A DNA stretch of 48,533 nt from Bacillaceae bacterium OF18-1A (GTDB lineage: Bacteria; Bacillota; Bacilli; Bacillales; Bacillaceae_G): positions 1-48,533 of the forward strand of contig JAQEWB010000015.1 in assembly GCA_027694045.1 (NCBI GenBank). The letters run 5' to 3'. Of this stretch, positions 1 through 10,985 are shown piece after piece. Under the pieces are notes generated by a model. That model saw only the letters and a program-made list of their open reading frames with translations. It did not search any database and had not been told where the DNA came from. The position numbers were made by a program, and so were the translations under genes. Positions within the stretch are counted from its first letter, which is position 1, and each line of letters begins with the position of its first letter.

Positions 1-76
1 TAAAAATTGACGTTTCACGTTGTTTGTTTCGTTCAGTTTTCAAAGAACTACTTCGTCGCTCAGAAGCGACTTTATT
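1..76 (-). other. 16S rRNA operon leader (partial)
   Basis: Read on the minus strand this is the transcribed leader of an rRNA operon whose 16S gene should begin just beyond the left edge. The block complementary to 31-48 is the conserved leader motif GTTCTTTGAAAACTGAAC seen upstream of Bacillus 16S genes, and 55-70 forms a short hairpin (GTCGCT, loop, AGCGAC). It follows two tandem promoters. Mature 16S sequence is not present. Assignment rests on the leader motif plus promoter arrangement. Confidence 0.85.
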
Positions 77-105
77 AATATAACATTTCGTTATATTTTC
101 GTCAA
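77..105 (-). promoter_or_regulatory. rRNA operon promoter P2 (sigma-A)
   Basis: On the minus strand, TTGACG (105 to 100) and TATATT (82 to 77) are separated by 17 bases. It is the promoter proximal to the 16S leader. Near-consensus hexamers, optimal spacing and position fit rRNA promoter P2. Confidence 0.85.
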
Positions 106-169
106 CAACTTTTTTCAATAAGTTGTTTTTCGTTTGTTTTGCTTGTTACCTTTCGTGGCAACGAATATA

Positions 170-198
170 AATATACCAGTTTGATTATTAAAATGCAA
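170..198 (-). promoter_or_regulatory. rRNA operon promoter P1 (sigma-A)
   Basis: On the minus strand, TTGCAT (198 to 193) and TATATT (175 to 170) are separated by 17 bases, 93 bases upstream of the second promoter and with the same -10 hexamer. The very A/T-rich run upstream (about 200-240) would suit an UP element. Tandem promoters are usual for Bacillus rRNA operons. Confidence 0.8.
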
Positions 199-298
199 TA
201 GTTTTTCTAATAAAATTTTTAACATAGTAAAAAAGTATAAAAATAGCACCTTTCTTCTATATAAATATAATTTTCGAACCTATTATCCACCTTAATTA

Positions 299-380
299 AA
301 TAAGGTGTAACTTTAATCAGCGGAAGTTTTACTCATCTCTAATAATCATTAGCTAGGCATCCGCAAGCAACCCGCTCCCA
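299..380 (+). repeat. Dispersed repeat, copy A
   Basis: Begins with ATAAGGTGTAACTTTAATCA, closely matching the starts of three other elements in the window (near 15202, 32699 and 41079). It also shares a distal block (GCAACCCGCTCC at 367-378) with the copy at 41079. It lies between the lysS terminator and the rRNA promoters, so it interrupts no gene. It resembles the short intergenic repeats known in the B. cereus group; the family name is not established here. Confidence 0.6.
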
Positions 381-402
381 GCCGTATTTCAAATAACGGA
401 AT

Positions 403-431
403 AAAAAAAGCTTTGGAGAAATCTCCAAAGC

Positions 432-433
<2 letters not shown>
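403..433 (-). terminator. lysS terminator
   Basis: A 12-bp perfect stem (408-419 with 422-433, two-base loop) is followed on the minus strand by a T tract. The stem begins inside the lysS stop codon, so termination is immediate. Confidence 0.9.
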
Positions 434-1952
<1,519 letters not shown>

Positions 1953-1966
1953 CTATTAAATTTTAC

Positions 1967-1996
1967 AATATATACAGTATAGCATTTTCTACTCAA
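1967..1996 (-). promoter_or_regulatory. Candidate lysS promoter
   Basis: Minus strand TTGAGT (1996 to 1991), 18 bases, TATATT (1972 to 1967), located between the dusB terminator and the lysS start. An extended -10 (TGCTATACT) a few bases upstream is an alternative. Plausible sigma-A promoter; not unique. Confidence 0.45.
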
Positions 1997-1998
1997 CT

Positions 1999-2029
1999 AG
2001 AAAAACTGCCAGCAACTAACTGGCAGTTC
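1999..2029 (-). terminator. Terminator of folate operon / dusB
   Basis: Stem AACTGCCAG (2020-2028 read on the minus strand) pairs with 2004-2012 across a seven-base loop, followed by a T run. It closes the pabB-to-dusB transcription unit before lysS. Confidence 0.88.
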
Positions 2030-2091
2030 TTCTTTCTTTCACGTAATTATAGGAAGTGTACAGAAGAATGTCAATCTCCTATACTCCCTTA

Positions 2092-3090
2092 TTAACCTAC
2101 GTAAATCGTTTGTTGTTTCGCTTCCACTTCTTCTACAAACGCACCTAATACATTCGCAAGGTCTTCACGTGTATTACAAGCATTAATACCATTACGCACT
2201 TGCGCATTACCACGAACCCCTTTTAAATACCAAGCTGCGTGTTTTCTCATTTCTCTTACAGCAACATTTTCATTCTTTAAATCGATAAGACGGTCTAGAT
2301 GCAACATACATACATCGATTTTCTCACGCACTGTTGGTTCTGGCATTAATTCACCTGTCTCTAAATACCTTACCGTACGATAAATCATCCACGGGTCTCC
2401 AAGAGCGGCACGACCAATCATAACACCATCTACACCAATTTCATCAAGCATACGCTTTGCATCTTGCGGCGTTGCGACATCACCATTTCCGATAACCGGG
2501 ATATTTACAGCTTGCTTTACTTGTTTAATGATATCCCAATCAGCTTTTCCTTCATACATCTGTACTCTTGTACGTCCATGAACTGCTACCGCTTGTCCAC
2601 CTGCACGTTCAACAGCTTTCGCATTTTCTACCGCAAAAATATGATCTTCATCCCAGCCTATACGCATTTTAACTGTAACTGGTTTTTCAACAGCATCTAC
2701 AACCGCTGCTACCATCTCATATATTTTCTTTGGATCTAAAAGCCACTTTGCTCCTGCATCACATTTAATGATTTTCGGTACCGGGCAACCCATATTAATA
2801 TCAATAATGTCCGCTGTCGTATATTTATCTACGTACTTCGCAGCATCTACAAGCGTTTCTTTCTCCCCACCGAAAATTTGTAAACTTAATGGTTTTTCCC
2901 TCTCATCAATATATAACATATCTAATGTTCTTTTATTATTAAGCAATATCGCTTTATCGCTTACCATCTCAGCACAAACTAAACCCGCACCAAATTCTTT
3001 CACTGTCAAACGGAACGCAGAGTTACACACCCCTGCCATCGGCGCTAGTACAACCGGATTCTTCATTTTAATATTTGCAATCTTTAACAA
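2092..3090 (-). CDS. dusB: tRNA-dihydrouridine synthase B
   Basis: Reduces specific uridines in tRNA D-loops using FMN and NADPH. The 332-residue protein opens with the family signature PVVLAPMAGVCNSAFR (about residues 12-27). It carries the catalytic cysteine in INMGCPVPKI (about 98-107) and a TIM-barrel phosphate-binding end (VIGNGDV, then GVMIGRAALGDPW). The start is TTG, chosen because AAGGAG sits eight bases upstream and homology begins at once. It is the last gene of the folate operon, 22 bases after yazB, the same position as B. subtilis yacF. Confidence 0.95.
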   Translation of the reverse strand: MLKIANIKMKNPVVLAPMAGVCNSAFRLTVKEFGAGLVCAEMVSDKAILLNNKRTLDMLYIDEREKPLSLQIFGGEKETLVDAAKYVDKYTTADIIDINMGCPVPKIIKCDAGAKWLLDPKKIYEMVAAVVDAVEKPVTVKMRIGWDEDHIFAVENAKAVERAGGQAVAVHGRTRVQMYEGKADWDIIKQVKQAVNIPVIGNGDVATPQDAKRMLDEIGVDGVMIGRAALGDPWMIYRTVRYLETGELMPEPTVREKIDVCMLHLDRLIDLKNENVAVREMRKHAAWYLKGVRGNAQVRNGINACNTREDLANVLGAFVEEVEAKQQTIYVG

Positions 3091-3112
3091 TCAATCTACT
3101 CCTTCCTCACAG

Positions 3113-3316
3113 TCACTTCGGCATTAATTCATCTATCGAAACATTTAATGCTTTAGCAACCTCTACTACAAAATCTTGAGAAGGCGATCGATTCCCTCTC
3201 TCAACCTCACCTAAAACAGATACAGATACCCCTAATTCTTTTGCAAATCCTTCTTGTGTATAGCCTTTCAACTTTCGAAAGGCACGAATGCGTCTTCCCC
3301 ATTTTTCTGCTTCCAT
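3113..3316 (-). CDS. yazB: Small XRE-family DNA-binding protein
   Basis: A 67-residue protein that is almost entirely one Cro/CI-type helix-turn-helix (about residues 9-63; core YTQEGFAKELGVSVSVLGEVERG). It overlaps the 3' end of folK by 49 bases in another frame and sits in the folate operon exactly where B. subtilis has yazB. The role is not known to me. A regulator of this operon is possible but is inference from position only. No effector or membrane domain is present. Confidence 0.85.
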   Translation of the reverse strand: MEAEKWGRRIRAFRKLKGYTQEGFAKELGVSVSVLGEVERGNRSPSQDFVVEVAKALNVSIDELMPK

Positions 3317-3783
3317 ACCGTTACTCCCTCTCGCCTTTTCATTTCTTCTACTTGTGAACGTGAAATGTCTTGTTTTATATCTTGATTAATTTCTAACAAC
3401 GGAACGATAACAAAAGCTCTTTCAAACATCCGCGGATGTGGAACGATAAGATTCTCCGCTTCAATATTCTCTTGATTATAAAGTAAAATGTCAAGGTCGA
3501 TAGTTCTCGGCCCCCACCTAATCTCCCTTTTTCTTCCTAAGTCATTTTCTACTTTTTGCGTTACTTTCAATAATTCTTGTGGTGATAAATTGGTAGAAAT
3601 TTTTATAACTAAATTTAAAAAACTACTTTGGTCAGTATAGCCAACTGGCTCAGTTTCATATACAGATGACATATCATCAACTTGAATATAAGGATTTTTA
3701 TTTAAAAACTGAATTGCTTCAGTTAAATACGTATAACGTTCTCCAATATTTGACCCTAATGCAATGTACGCTATATTATTCAT
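3268..3783 (-). CDS. folK: 6-hydroxymethyl-7,8-dihydropterin pyrophosphokinase (HPPK)
   Basis: Transfers pyrophosphate from ATP to hydroxymethyl-dihydropterin, supplying the substrate of folP. The 171-residue protein shows the N-terminal YIALGSNIG, the signature RWGPRTIDLDIL (about 91-102) and HPRMFERAFV (about 115-124). The start overlaps the folB stop as ATGA, implying translational coupling. The last 16 codons are shared in another frame with yazB. Confidence 0.97.
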   Translation of the reverse strand: MNNIAYIALGSNIGERYTYLTEAIQFLNKNPYIQVDDMSSVYETEPVGYTDQSSFLNLVIKISTNLSPQELLKVTQKVENDLGRKREIRWGPRTIDLDILLYNQENIEAENLIVPHPRMFERAFVIVPLLEINQDIKQDISRSQVEEMKRREGVTVWKQKNGEDAFVPFES

Positions 3784-4142
3784 CGACGTTCTCTCGTAAT
3801 TTCTACTGCTACAGCGCGATAATGCCCTGGTATTGGTGGGTCTGGTTTAATTACCTTAATTGTACACTTTGAAATACCCTCATACTGCTTCAATATATTT
3901 GCAGCAATATTTTCAGCAATACTCTCCACAAGCTTATACGTTTTATCCTCAACAACTTTTCTACATAGTTCGAAAAGCTCTCCATAATTGACCGAGTGCT
4001 CTAAATCATCACTTTCTCCTGCACGTTTTAAATCTAATTCCACCGTTAAGTCTACTTTAAATCTCTGCCCTAATTTATTTTCCTCTGGGAATACACCGTG
4101 ATAACCGTAAAACTCCATATCATGGATATAAATCTTATCCAA
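3780..4142 (-). CDS. folB: Dihydroneopterin aldolase
   Basis: Converts dihydroneopterin to hydroxymethyl-dihydropterin and glycolaldehyde. The 120-residue protein has the family hallmarks: FYGYHGVFPEEN with the pterin-site residues (about 12-23), GQRFKVDL and a C-terminal KPDPPIPGHYRAVAVEI. The start is TTG directly after the folP stop; a six-G ribosome site lies about seven bases upstream. It overlaps folK by four bases. Confidence 0.96.
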   Translation of the reverse strand: MDKIYIHDMEFYGYHGVFPEENKLGQRFKVDLTVELDLKRAGESDDLEHSVNYGELFELCRKVVEDKTYKLVESIAENIAANILKQYEGISKCTIKVIKPDPPIPGHYRAVAVEITRERR

Positions 4143-4976
4143 TTACTTTCCCCCCTTACCAATCATCGCATCCATCATCTTAGCCATACGCGCCATTTCT
4201 TTTACATCATGAACACGAACAAACTCACAACCCTTTTCAATACCAAGACAAACAGTAGCACCCGTTCCTTCAAGACGTTCTTCTACTGGTAAATCTAGTA
4301 CATGCCCAATAAAAGACTTTCTTGAAGTACCTAAAAGAACTGGATAACCTAGTACATTTAACTGGTCTAGATTACGCATCGCTTCTAGGTTTTGTTCAGC
4401 TGTTTTAGCGAAACCGATACCTGGGTCTAAAATAATATTCTTATCTCGTACACCAGCATCTTTAGCAATTTTAATACTTTCATACAAATCAGCAATCATA
4501 TCCGCCATTAAATTGCGATAGTTCATATTATCGCGATTATGCATTAGGATAATAGGCACATCATAATAGGCTGCAACTTCAGCAATTTTCGGTTCCGCCT
4601 TTGCTCCCCAAATATCATTAATAATATGGGCACCAGCTTCAATTGCTTGTTTAGCGACCTCAGCCTTGTACGTATCAATAGAGATAGGCAATTTCACTTC
4701 TTTTGAAACTGCTTGAATCATTGGAACAACTCGTTTTATTTCTTCTTCCACCGATACTTTAGCAAAGCCCGGACGAGTAGATTCGCCACCAATATCAATA
4801 ATATGAGCACCTTCATCTCGCATTTCTTTCGCATGGCGCACTGCAGCATCTACCTCGTTGTAACTCCCACCATCAGAAAACGAATCTGGTGTTACATTTA
4901 AAATCCCCATAATTAACGTTTTTTCATTTAAGTTCAATGTATATTCGCCGCAGCGCAAATCATAATCCCACTTCAA
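4143..4976 (-). CDS. folP: Dihydropteroate synthase
   Basis: Joins p-aminobenzoate to dihydropterin pyrophosphate; the sulfonamide target. With a TTG start at 4976 the protein is 277 residues. GAAGAGGAG precedes that codon at good spacing, while a longer in-frame extension would lie inside pabC. Motifs: MGILNVTPDSFSDGG (about 22-36), DIGGESTRPG (about 61-70) and GTSRKSFIGH (about 217-226). It starts one base after the pabC stop and abuts folB. The 277-residue length agrees with my memory of the B. anthracis enzyme. Confidence 0.96.
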   Translation of the reverse strand: MKWDYDLRCGEYTLNLNEKTLIMGILNVTPDSFSDGGSYNEVDAAVRHAKEMRDEGAHIIDIGGESTRPGFAKVSVEEEIKRVVPMIQAVSKEVKLPISIDTYKAEVAKQAIEAGAHIINDIWGAKAEPKIAEVAAYYDVPIILMHNRDNMNYRNLMADMIADLYESIKIAKDAGVRDKNIILDPGIGFAKTAEQNLEAMRNLDQLNVLGYPVLLGTSRKSFIGHVLDLPVEERLEGTGATVCLGIEKGCEFVRVHDVKEMARMAKMMDAMIGKGGK

Positions 4977-4977
4977 A

Positions 4978-5850
4978 CTACACATCTCCTCTTCGCAATT
5001 CATTTCTGCTCCACAATTCCTCTCTCTGCATTTCATAAAGGTTCATAAATCTTTTTGTAACCATACCTACTTTACCCGGGAAATCTCGCCCCTCTATACG
5101 ATTAAGCGGAACAATTTCTTGAATCGAGTTTGTTACGAAGACCTCATCGGCTGAAAGTAATTCATCTTTTGTAAAGAGACCTTCCTTTACTTCTATACCC
5201 ATCTCTTCAGCAACCTTTATAATAAACGCACGAGTAATACCATTTAAAATCCCTGTTTCAAGTGAAGGTGTATATAAAATATCACCTTTCACAAAAAAGA
5301 GATTCGAAACAATACCCTCTGCAACATAACCCGCCTCAGTAAGGAAAATACCTTCCTTATTCACAACATTTCCAATTTCACGCTTTCCTAAAATGTTATT
5401 TAAATAATGGTGAGACTTTAAGCGAACTGCTCCTTCTGGCGTATTTCGCACTTGTTTTAAAATAACCCCTTCTTTTTCTACTACATCCCCTGGGGCTGCT
5501 AAAGGTTTAATAAAAACAATAACAGACGGCTCTTCATACATTTCTGTTTGTAATCCTATTTCATCTACACCCGCTGACACATTAAAGCGTACATATGCAT
5601 GCTTCAATCCATTCTTAGCAAGTAAATCCCTCAAAATAAGCATTACTGCATCTTTCGTCAATGTCCATTTAATTTGCAATGTATCTAGCGAATCTATTAA
5701 ACGACCATAATGATCATCCAATAAGAAAGGATGGCCATTATAAATGCGAAATGTCTCAAAAACCCCAATCCCATATAAATACCCATGATCATAAGGAGAG
5801 ATTTTCGCTTCACTCGCTTCTACATACTGACCATTTACGTAAATTAACAT
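4978..5850 (-). CDS. pabC: 4-amino-4-deoxychorismate lyase
   Basis: A class IV PLP enzyme that cleaves aminodeoxychorismate to p-aminobenzoate and pyruvate. The 290-residue protein has the fold-type IV start ([15 protein letters not shown], about 21-35), the likely Schiff-base lysine K145 in [10 protein letters not shown], and the cofactor-phosphate region near [10 protein letters not shown] (about 200). Its ATG lies inside the last codons of pabA (seven-base overlap). D-amino acid aminotransferase is the related alternative, but the pab context decides. Confidence 0.95.
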   Translation of the reverse strand: MLIYVNGQYVEASEAKISPYDHGYLYGIGVFETFRIYNGHPFLLDDHYGRLIDSLDTLQIKWTLTKDAVMLILRDLLAKNGLKHAYVRFNVSAGVDEIGLQTEMYEEPSVIVFIKPLAAPGDVVEKEGVILKQVRNTPEGAVRLKSHHYLNNILGKREIGNVVNKEGIFLTEAGYVAEGIVSNLFFVKGDILYTPSLETGILNGITRAFIIKVAEEMGIEVKEGLFTKDELLSADEVFVTNSIQEIVPLNRIEGRDFPGKVGMVTKRFMNLYEMQREELWSRNELRRGDV

Positions 5851-6431
5851 ACTGTCACGCTTGGACTATATGTACGAATAAAGTTTTGCAGTAACTCTTT
5901 CCCATGAGAAGTCATAATAGATTCCGGATGAAATTGCACACCTTCAATTGGCAATGTTGTATGACGAAGCGCCATAATTTCCCCTTCCTCTGTCCAAGAC
6001 GTTACCTCCAAGCAATCTGGTAACGACTCCTTTTTAACAATAAGGGAATGATAACGCGTTGCAGTAAACGGATTGGGAATGTCCGAGAAAATTGTTTTCC
6101 CATCATGATGCATAAGTGATGTTTTTCCATGCATTAATCGGTCTGCACGAACAACCTCTCCGCCAAACACTTGCGCAATGGATTGGTGCCCAAGACACAC
6201 TCCAAAAATCGGAATCTTTCCTGCAAAGTATTTAATAGCTTCCATACTAATTCCCGCTTCATTCGGACTACATGGACCTGGTGAAATCATTAAAAAATCT
6301 GGTTTCATATTCTCAATATCTGCAATAGTCACTTCATCATTACGCTTAATAACAAGCTCTTGTCCGAGTTCTCCAAGAAACTGCACTAAATTAAATGTAA
6401 AAGAATCATAATTATCAATCATTAATATCAT
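5844..6431 (-). CDS. pabA: Aminodeoxychorismate/anthranilate synthase glutaminase subunit
   Basis: Class I glutamine amidotransferase that supplies ammonia to PabB; in B. subtilis it also serves tryptophan synthesis as TrpG. The 195-residue protein starts [17 protein letters not shown], with the nucleophile cysteine in [16 protein letters not shown] (about 75-90) and the His-Glu pair in [11 protein letters not shown] (about 168-178). I use the ATG at 6431, preceded by AGGTGA; the GTG at 6440 overlaps the pabB stop and lacks a ribosome site. I saw no array of GAG/TAG triplets typical of a TRAP target. Confidence 0.95.
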   Translation of the reverse strand: MILMIDNYDSFTFNLVQFLGELGQELVIKRNDEVTIADIENMKPDFLMISPGPCSPNEAGISMEAIKYFAGKIPIFGVCLGHQSIAQVFGGEVVRADRLMHGKTSLMHHDGKTIFSDIPNPFTATRYHSLIVKKESLPDCLEVTSWTEEGEIMALRHTTLPIEGVQFHPESIMTSHGKELLQNFIRTYSPSVTVC

Positions 6432-6436
6432 TTCTC

Positions 6437-7834
6437 TCACCTAACCGTTTCTTCGCTACTTTCTTTTGCACGCCATAAAGCAATCGCCTTTTTCAACGAT
6501 TCTTTATATTCATTTTTCGGATTTGAATCAATTACAATTCCCGCTCCTGCTTGTACATGCGCTTTTCCATCTTTAGCAAGAAGCGTTCTAATGACAATAT
6601 TCAATTCCGTATCTCCAGAATAACCAATCCAACCAATCGAACCTGTATAAATCCCTCGGCGGACAGGTTCTAATTCTTCAATAATTTCCATCGTACGTAT
6701 TTTCGGGGCGCCAGTAATTGTTCCACCAGGGAATACAGCCTTCACTAAGTCGAAGGCATCTTTATCCTCTTCTACCTCACCTCGCACATTAGAAACAATA
6801 TGCATAACGTGTGAGTATTTCTCAATTACCATAAATTCATCTACTTCTACAGTTCCATATTTACAAACACGCCCTAAATCATTTCGTTCTAAATCCACAA
6901 GCATGACGTGCTCTGCTCTCTCTTTTTCATTTTCTATTAATTCTTTTGCTAATTCTTCATCCTCTTGCTCATTCATCCCTCTAGATCTCGTTCCAGCAAT
7001 CGGTCTTGTACTTACTTCTTTTCCTTGTTTCTTAATTAGTAACTCTGGCGATCCACTAACAATTTGAAAATCTCCAAGTTCCAAGTATCCCATATATGGA
7101 GATGGATTAATTTCACGGAGACTCGTATAAATCTCTAACGGATGTGTCTGTAAAGTTCTTTCTTGTCTTGTCGACAAGTTTACTTGAAACACATCGCCAG
7201 CTCCAATATATTCTTGAATACATTCAACCGCCTTCATGAAACTAGCTTCTGTAAACGCAATTGCTTCATTTTTCTTTTCCGGGCGTTCAAATGACATAGT
7301 CACTTCAGGTGCTTCCTCTACCCAAAGATTCTTCCATTCATCCAATCGTACTTCCGCCTCTTCACGTTTATCTACATAATGCGTAATAATCCATAATACC
7401 TGCTCTTTTTGATCATACACAAACACATCATCAAATAATAAGAAGAATATATCAGGTATATTAATATCATCCTTCGCAAGGGAAGGCAGTTTTTCAATAT
7501 AACGGATACAATCATAACTAAAGTAGCCAATTGCCCCACCTTGAAACGGTGGATATGCCGGATTATGGTCTGTTTTCCATTCCTCCATATATTCTTGCAT
7601 TAAGTCTAATGGATTCCCTTGTTTTATTGTTTCCTTACCACTTTCGTTTATATGTAACTTTTCATCCTTTCCTCGGATTATCGCCACTGGGTCCAGTCCC
7701 ACAATATTATAACGACCGCCACGACCACTTTCTAACAAAATGTGTTGTGACTTATCCTGAGAAAGAAATTTATATTGCTTAAAAAAATCTAACTGATATG
7801 GAATAGAAAGCGCTAAAGATTTTCTTCGTTGCAT
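6437..7834 (-). CDS. pabB: Aminodeoxychorismate synthase component I
   Basis: Aminates chorismate to 4-amino-4-deoxychorismate, the first committed step of p-aminobenzoate synthesis. With ATG at 7834, preceded by GGGGTG, it is 465 residues. The N-terminal half has an anthranilate synthase I-like region; the C-terminal chorismate-binding domain shows [18 protein letters not shown] (about 290), [13 protein letters not shown] and [14 protein letters not shown] (about 385-398). First gene of the folate operon, lying 221 bases from cysK. A TATAAT-like -10 occurs near 7949, but its -35 is unclear. Confidence 0.95.
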   Translation of the reverse strand: MQRRKSLALSIPYQLDFFKQYKFLSQDKSQHILLESGRGGRYNIVGLDPVAIIRGKDEKLHINESGKETIKQGNPLDLMQEYMEEWKTDHNPAYPPFQGGAIGYFSYDCIRYIEKLPSLAKDDINIPDIFFLLFDDVFVYDQKEQVLWIITHYVDKREEAEVRLDEWKNLWVEEAPEVTMSFERPEKKNEAIAFTEASFMKAVECIQEYIGAGDVFQVNLSTRQERTLQTHPLEIYTSLREINPSPYMGYLELGDFQIVSGSPELLIKKQGKEVSTRPIAGTRSRGMNEQEDEELAKELIENEKERAEHVMLVDLERNDLGRVCKYGTVEVDEFMVIEKYSHVMHIVSNVRGEVEEDKDAFDLVKAVFPGGTITGAPKIRTMEIIEELEPVRRGIYTGSIGWIGYSGDTELNIVIRTLLAKDGKAHVQAGAGIVIDSNPKNEYKESLKKAIALWRAKESSEETVR

Positions 7835-8010
7835 ATCAACACCCCGTCTTCTTTTATCCCACCCTCTTAGATTAACCATCCAAAACTACATACATGTTTA
7901 TATAGAGAATGATTGTACTCGAAGGTTAGTGAAAATAAATTAATTATACTACCTCTTATTTTACATGAAGTTTTCTAGTCATTCACTCTTTTCCTATTTC
8001 CAATACAAAA

Positions 8011-8043
8011 AGAAAAAGCACCCTTTTACAAGGATGCTTTTTC
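8011..8043 (-). terminator. cysK terminator
   Basis: Inverted repeat AAAAAGCATCCTT / AAGGGTGCTTTTT (near-perfect) with T runs, 13 bases after the cysK stop. It separates cysK from pabB. Confidence 0.88.
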
Positions 8044-8055
8044 AATCACATATAA

Positions 8056-8979
8056 TTAAGACTCAAATTGATAAAGCGGTGTACTTAAATAACGCTCACC
8101 GTTACTTGGAATAATAACAAGTACCTTTTTCCCTTTACCTAATTTTTTCGCAACTTCTAGCGCCGCATAAATAACTGCCCCCGAAGAGATACCAACTAAA
8201 ATACCTTCCTCTTTAGCAACTCTTCTCGCATATTCAAATGCTTGTTCTGTTTTCACTTGAATAATTTCATCATACACTTCTACATCCAATGTCTCTGGAA
8301 CAAATCCCGCTCCAATTCCTTGGATTTTATGTGGACCTGGTTTCCCACCAGATAATACTGGCGAATCTGCAGGTTCTACTGCATAAATTTTAATATCTTT
8401 ATACGCTTCCTTCAGCACTTCACCAGCACCAGTAATTGTTCCACCTGTACCAATACCCGCGATAAACGCATCTAATTGATCACCCATTTGTTCAACAATT
8501 TCTGGACCTGTTGTTAAACGGTGGATTTCCGGATTCGCTTGATTTTGGAACTGTTGTGGTATAAAGTACCCATGTTCTTTTGATAATTCAGTTGCCTTAC
8601 GAATTGCTCCACCCATTCCTTCAGGTCCTGGAGTCAATACTAATTCAGCACCATAAGCGCGTAATAAATTACGACGCTCAATACTCATTGTTTCTGGCAT
8701 TACTAAAATTGCCTTATATCCTTTAGCAGCCGCCACCATCGCTAAGCCAATACCTGTGTTACCACTTGTCGGCTCAATGATTGTATCGCCCTCTTTTAAT
8801 AACCCTTTATTTTCAGCATCTTCGATCATAGCTAACGCGATACGATCTTTCACACTGCTCCCTGGATTCATAAATTCTAATTTTAAGTATACATCTGCGC
8901 TGTCTGATTCTACGATGCGGTTCAACTTAACGATCGGCGTTTTCCCGATTAATTCTGAAACTGATTGTGCCACTCGCAT
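8056..8979 (-). CDS. cysK: Cysteine synthase A (O-acetylserine thiol-lyase)
   Basis: Makes cysteine from O-acetylserine and sulfide. The 307-residue PLP fold-type II enzyme has the Schiff-base lysine K44 in [11 protein letters not shown], the substrate loop [12 protein letters not shown] (about 69-80) and the phosphate-binding [10 protein letters not shown] (about 175-184). ATG at 8979 is chosen because AGGAG lies eight bases upstream and family homology begins there. It has its own promoter and terminator. The yacD gene that separates hslO and cysK in B. subtilis is absent. Confidence 0.96.
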   Translation of the reverse strand: MRVAQSVSELIGKTPIVKLNRIVESDSADVYLKLEFMNPGSSVKDRIALAMIEDAENKGLLKEGDTIIEPTSGNTGIGLAMVAAAKGYKAILVMPETMSIERRNLLRAYGAELVLTPGPEGMGGAIRKATELSKEHGYFIPQQFQNQANPEIHRLTTGPEIVEQMGDQLDAFIAGIGTGGTITGAGEVLKEAYKDIKIYAVEPADSPVLSGGKPGPHKIQGIGAGFVPETLDVEVYDEIIQVKTEQAFEYARRVAKEEGILVGISSGAVIYAALEVAKKLGKGKKVLVIIPSNGERYLSTPLYQFES

Positions 8980-9029
8980 TCCTGTCACTCCTAACACCGA
9001 GTATTTTTATTGGTTTTATCTATATTTAG

Positions 9030-9058
9030 ATTTTGTCAGAAAATTCCCTGTTTGTCAA
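9030..9058 (-). promoter_or_regulatory. cysK promoter
   Basis: Minus strand TTGACA (9058 to 9053), 17 bases, CAAAAT (9035 to 9030). Perfect -35, weak -10, optimal spacing, 50 bases upstream of cysK. A weak -10 would suit a regulated sigma-A promoter. Confidence 0.6.
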
Positions 9059-9091
9059 TCTATTTAGAGGAGAGTCCTCTTAATTCACTTA

Positions 9092-9967
9092 TTACAAATT
9101 CTCGATTAAATTTGTAATATCTTCTTTAGAGAACTTGTATCGCTCATTACAGAAATGACAGTGGACTTCCGTCTCTTCTTCTTCTTCACGAACTTGCTCT
9201 AATTCTGTTTTACCTAAACTAATTAACACGCTCTCAATACGTTCACGCGAGCACGTGCAATTAAATTGAACATCCATCGTTTCTAATACTTTTACTTTAT
9301 CCTCTCCAAGGACTGCATATAGTAACTCCTCTGGAGAAAGACCTTGTTCAATCAATGTTGATACAGGAGGAATATTCTGTAAACGCTCTTCAATGAATGA
9401 AATTGTTTCTTCCTGTGCACCTGGCATAATTTGAAGAATAAATCCACCCGCTGCTAATATGCTGTCATCTCCATTTACAAGAACACCAACACCTACAGAT
9501 GACGGAGTCTGCTCAGAAACCGCGAAATAGTATGTGAAATCTTCTCCTAATTCACCTGAAACGATTGGAGATTGCCCAATAAATGGTTCACGCATTCCAA
9601 TGTCTTTAATTACTGTTACAAATCCTTCTGTACCTACCGCTTGATATACACGTAATTTCCCTTGTTCCGTTCCTTCAAAATCAACATGCGGATTTGTTAC
9701 ATAACCACGTACATCCCCATTTGCATGTGCATCCACTAAGATGGGACCAATTGGACCGTTACCTTCTACCTTAATCGTTAACTTTTGATCACCTTTCAAC
9801 ATCGCACCCATCATTGTGCCTGCTGTTAGAGAACGACCAAGTGCTGCTGAAGCTGTTCTCCACGTATCATGACGTCTTTGTGCCTCACTTACTGTGTTTG
9901 TTGTACGAACACTATACGCACGCACTTCACCGTCAAATGCTAACGCCTTCACTAAATAATCTTTCAT
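9092..9967 (-). CDS. hslO: Redox-regulated chaperone Hsp33
   Basis: Holdase chaperone activated by oxidative unfolding. The 291-residue protein ends in the zinc-binding redox switch: CxC in NCTCSRE (about 236-242) and CxxC in HCHFCNERY (about 267-275), four cysteines in all. The N-terminal domain contains [16 protein letters not shown]. Start: ATG at 9967 fits the family N-terminus ([10 protein letters not shown]); ATG at 9973 is also possible, being five bases from AAGGTG. It follows coaX with almost no gap. Confidence 0.94.
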   Translation of the reverse strand: MKDYLVKALAFDGEVRAYSVRTTNTVSEAQRRHDTWRTASAALGRSLTAGTMMGAMLKGDQKLTIKVEGNGPIGPILVDAHANGDVRGYVTNPHVDFEGTEQGKLRVYQAVGTEGFVTVIKDIGMREPFIGQSPIVSGELGEDFTYYFAVSEQTPSSVGVGVLVNGDDSILAAGGFILQIMPGAQEETISFIEERLQNIPPVSTLIEQGLSPEELLYAVLGEDKVKVLETMDVQFNCTCSRERIESVLISLGKTELEQVREEEEETEVHCHFCNERYKFSKEDITNLIENL

Positions 9968-9973
9968 ACTCAT

Positions 9974-10762
9974 TTATTCACCTTTCTCATGCTGTAAATT
10001 TGCATTACGCTCATATAACATATATAAACCTTTTAATGTTAGAAACGGATCTACAATATCAATTACATTTGATTCTTCTGAAATTAATTTTGCTAATCCA
10101 CCTGTTGCAATAACTTTCGGTTCTTGCTTAGCTTCCTCTTTCATACGCTTAACAATACCTTCCACTTGTCCAACATATCCATAAAGAATACCCGATTGCA
10201 TTGCGCTTACCGTATTTTTCCCAACAACACTACTTGGTTTTGTAATTTCAATACGAGGAAGTTTTGCCGCCCTGCTATATAAAGCTTCCGCCGAAATCAT
10301 AATGCCTGGCGTAATAACTCCACCCATATAATGTTTTTCTTCATTAATATAACAATATGTAGTAGCCGTACCAAAATCAACAATAATAAGCGGACTTCCA
10401 TATAAGTGGATTCCTGCTACTGCATTTACGATTCGATCCGCACCTACTTCACGTGGGTTTTCATATTTAATATTTAGTCCTGTTTTTATCCCAGGTCCTA
10501 CTACAAGCGGTTTAATTTTGAAATACTTTTCACACATGCGCTCTAAAGCAAACATAATTGGTGGTACGACCGAAGACACAATAATTCCCTTTACATCTTC
10601 AAACGAAAGACCCTCATGCTCAAGCAGTTGTTTTACAAGCATTCCATATTCATCTTCTGTCTTATGACGATCTGTTTCCATGCGCCAATGCTGACGAAGT
10701 TCCCCATCTTCAAACACGCCTAGTACAGCATTTGTGTTCCCTACATCCAATACAAAAATCAT
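9974..10762 (-). CDS. coaX: Type III pantothenate kinase
   Basis: Phosphorylates pantothenate, the first step of coenzyme A synthesis. The 262-residue protein begins [17 protein letters not shown] (phosphate-1 motif). It contains [15 protein letters not shown] (about 94-108), the phosphate-2 motif [12 protein letters not shown] (about 121-132) and [11 protein letters not shown] at 10762 is used because GTGGTGAG precedes it and the motif starts there; the reading frame is open further upstream without a ribosome site. First gene of a coaX-hslO pair. Confidence 0.95.
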   Translation of the reverse strand: MIFVLDVGNTNAVLGVFEDGELRQHWRMETDRHKTEDEYGMLVKQLLEHEGLSFEDVKGIIVSSVVPPIMFALERMCEKYFKIKPLVVGPGIKTGLNIKYENPREVGADRIVNAVAGIHLYGSPLIIVDFGTATTYCYINEEKHYMGGVITPGIMISAEALYSRAAKLPRIEITKPSSVVGKNTVSAMQSGILYGYVGQVEGIVKRMKEEAKQEPKVIATGGLAKLISEESNVIDIVDPFLTLKGLYMLYERNANLQHEKGE

Positions 10763-10949
10763 ATTCTCACCACTTATCTTATTTAATCTATATTTGTGCA
10801 ATATGTATAAAACTTATAAAAACATCATATCACACATACTTATATAATCAGCTTTTCTATCCTCATCATTTTACAAAAAGATTACTCTCTATTTCAATTT
10901 TTAATACTAATTTTATTTAAATTCTTTTTTGCTTTATTTTATTATCCAA

Positions 10950-10979
10950 ACAAAAAAGGAGTGACTATCGTCACTCCTT
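10950..10979 (-). terminator. ftsH terminator
   Basis: Ten-base stem AAGGAGTGAC with GTCACTCCTT (four-base loop) then six T on the minus strand, seven bases after the ftsH stop. Confidence 0.92.
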
Positions 10980-10985
10980 CATTTC

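Noticed and set aside
7835..8010. TRAP-binding triplet array for the pab operon, upstream of pabB or at the pabA ribosome site
   Set aside because: Only two or three scattered TAG/GAG triplets, far fewer than the regular run needed.
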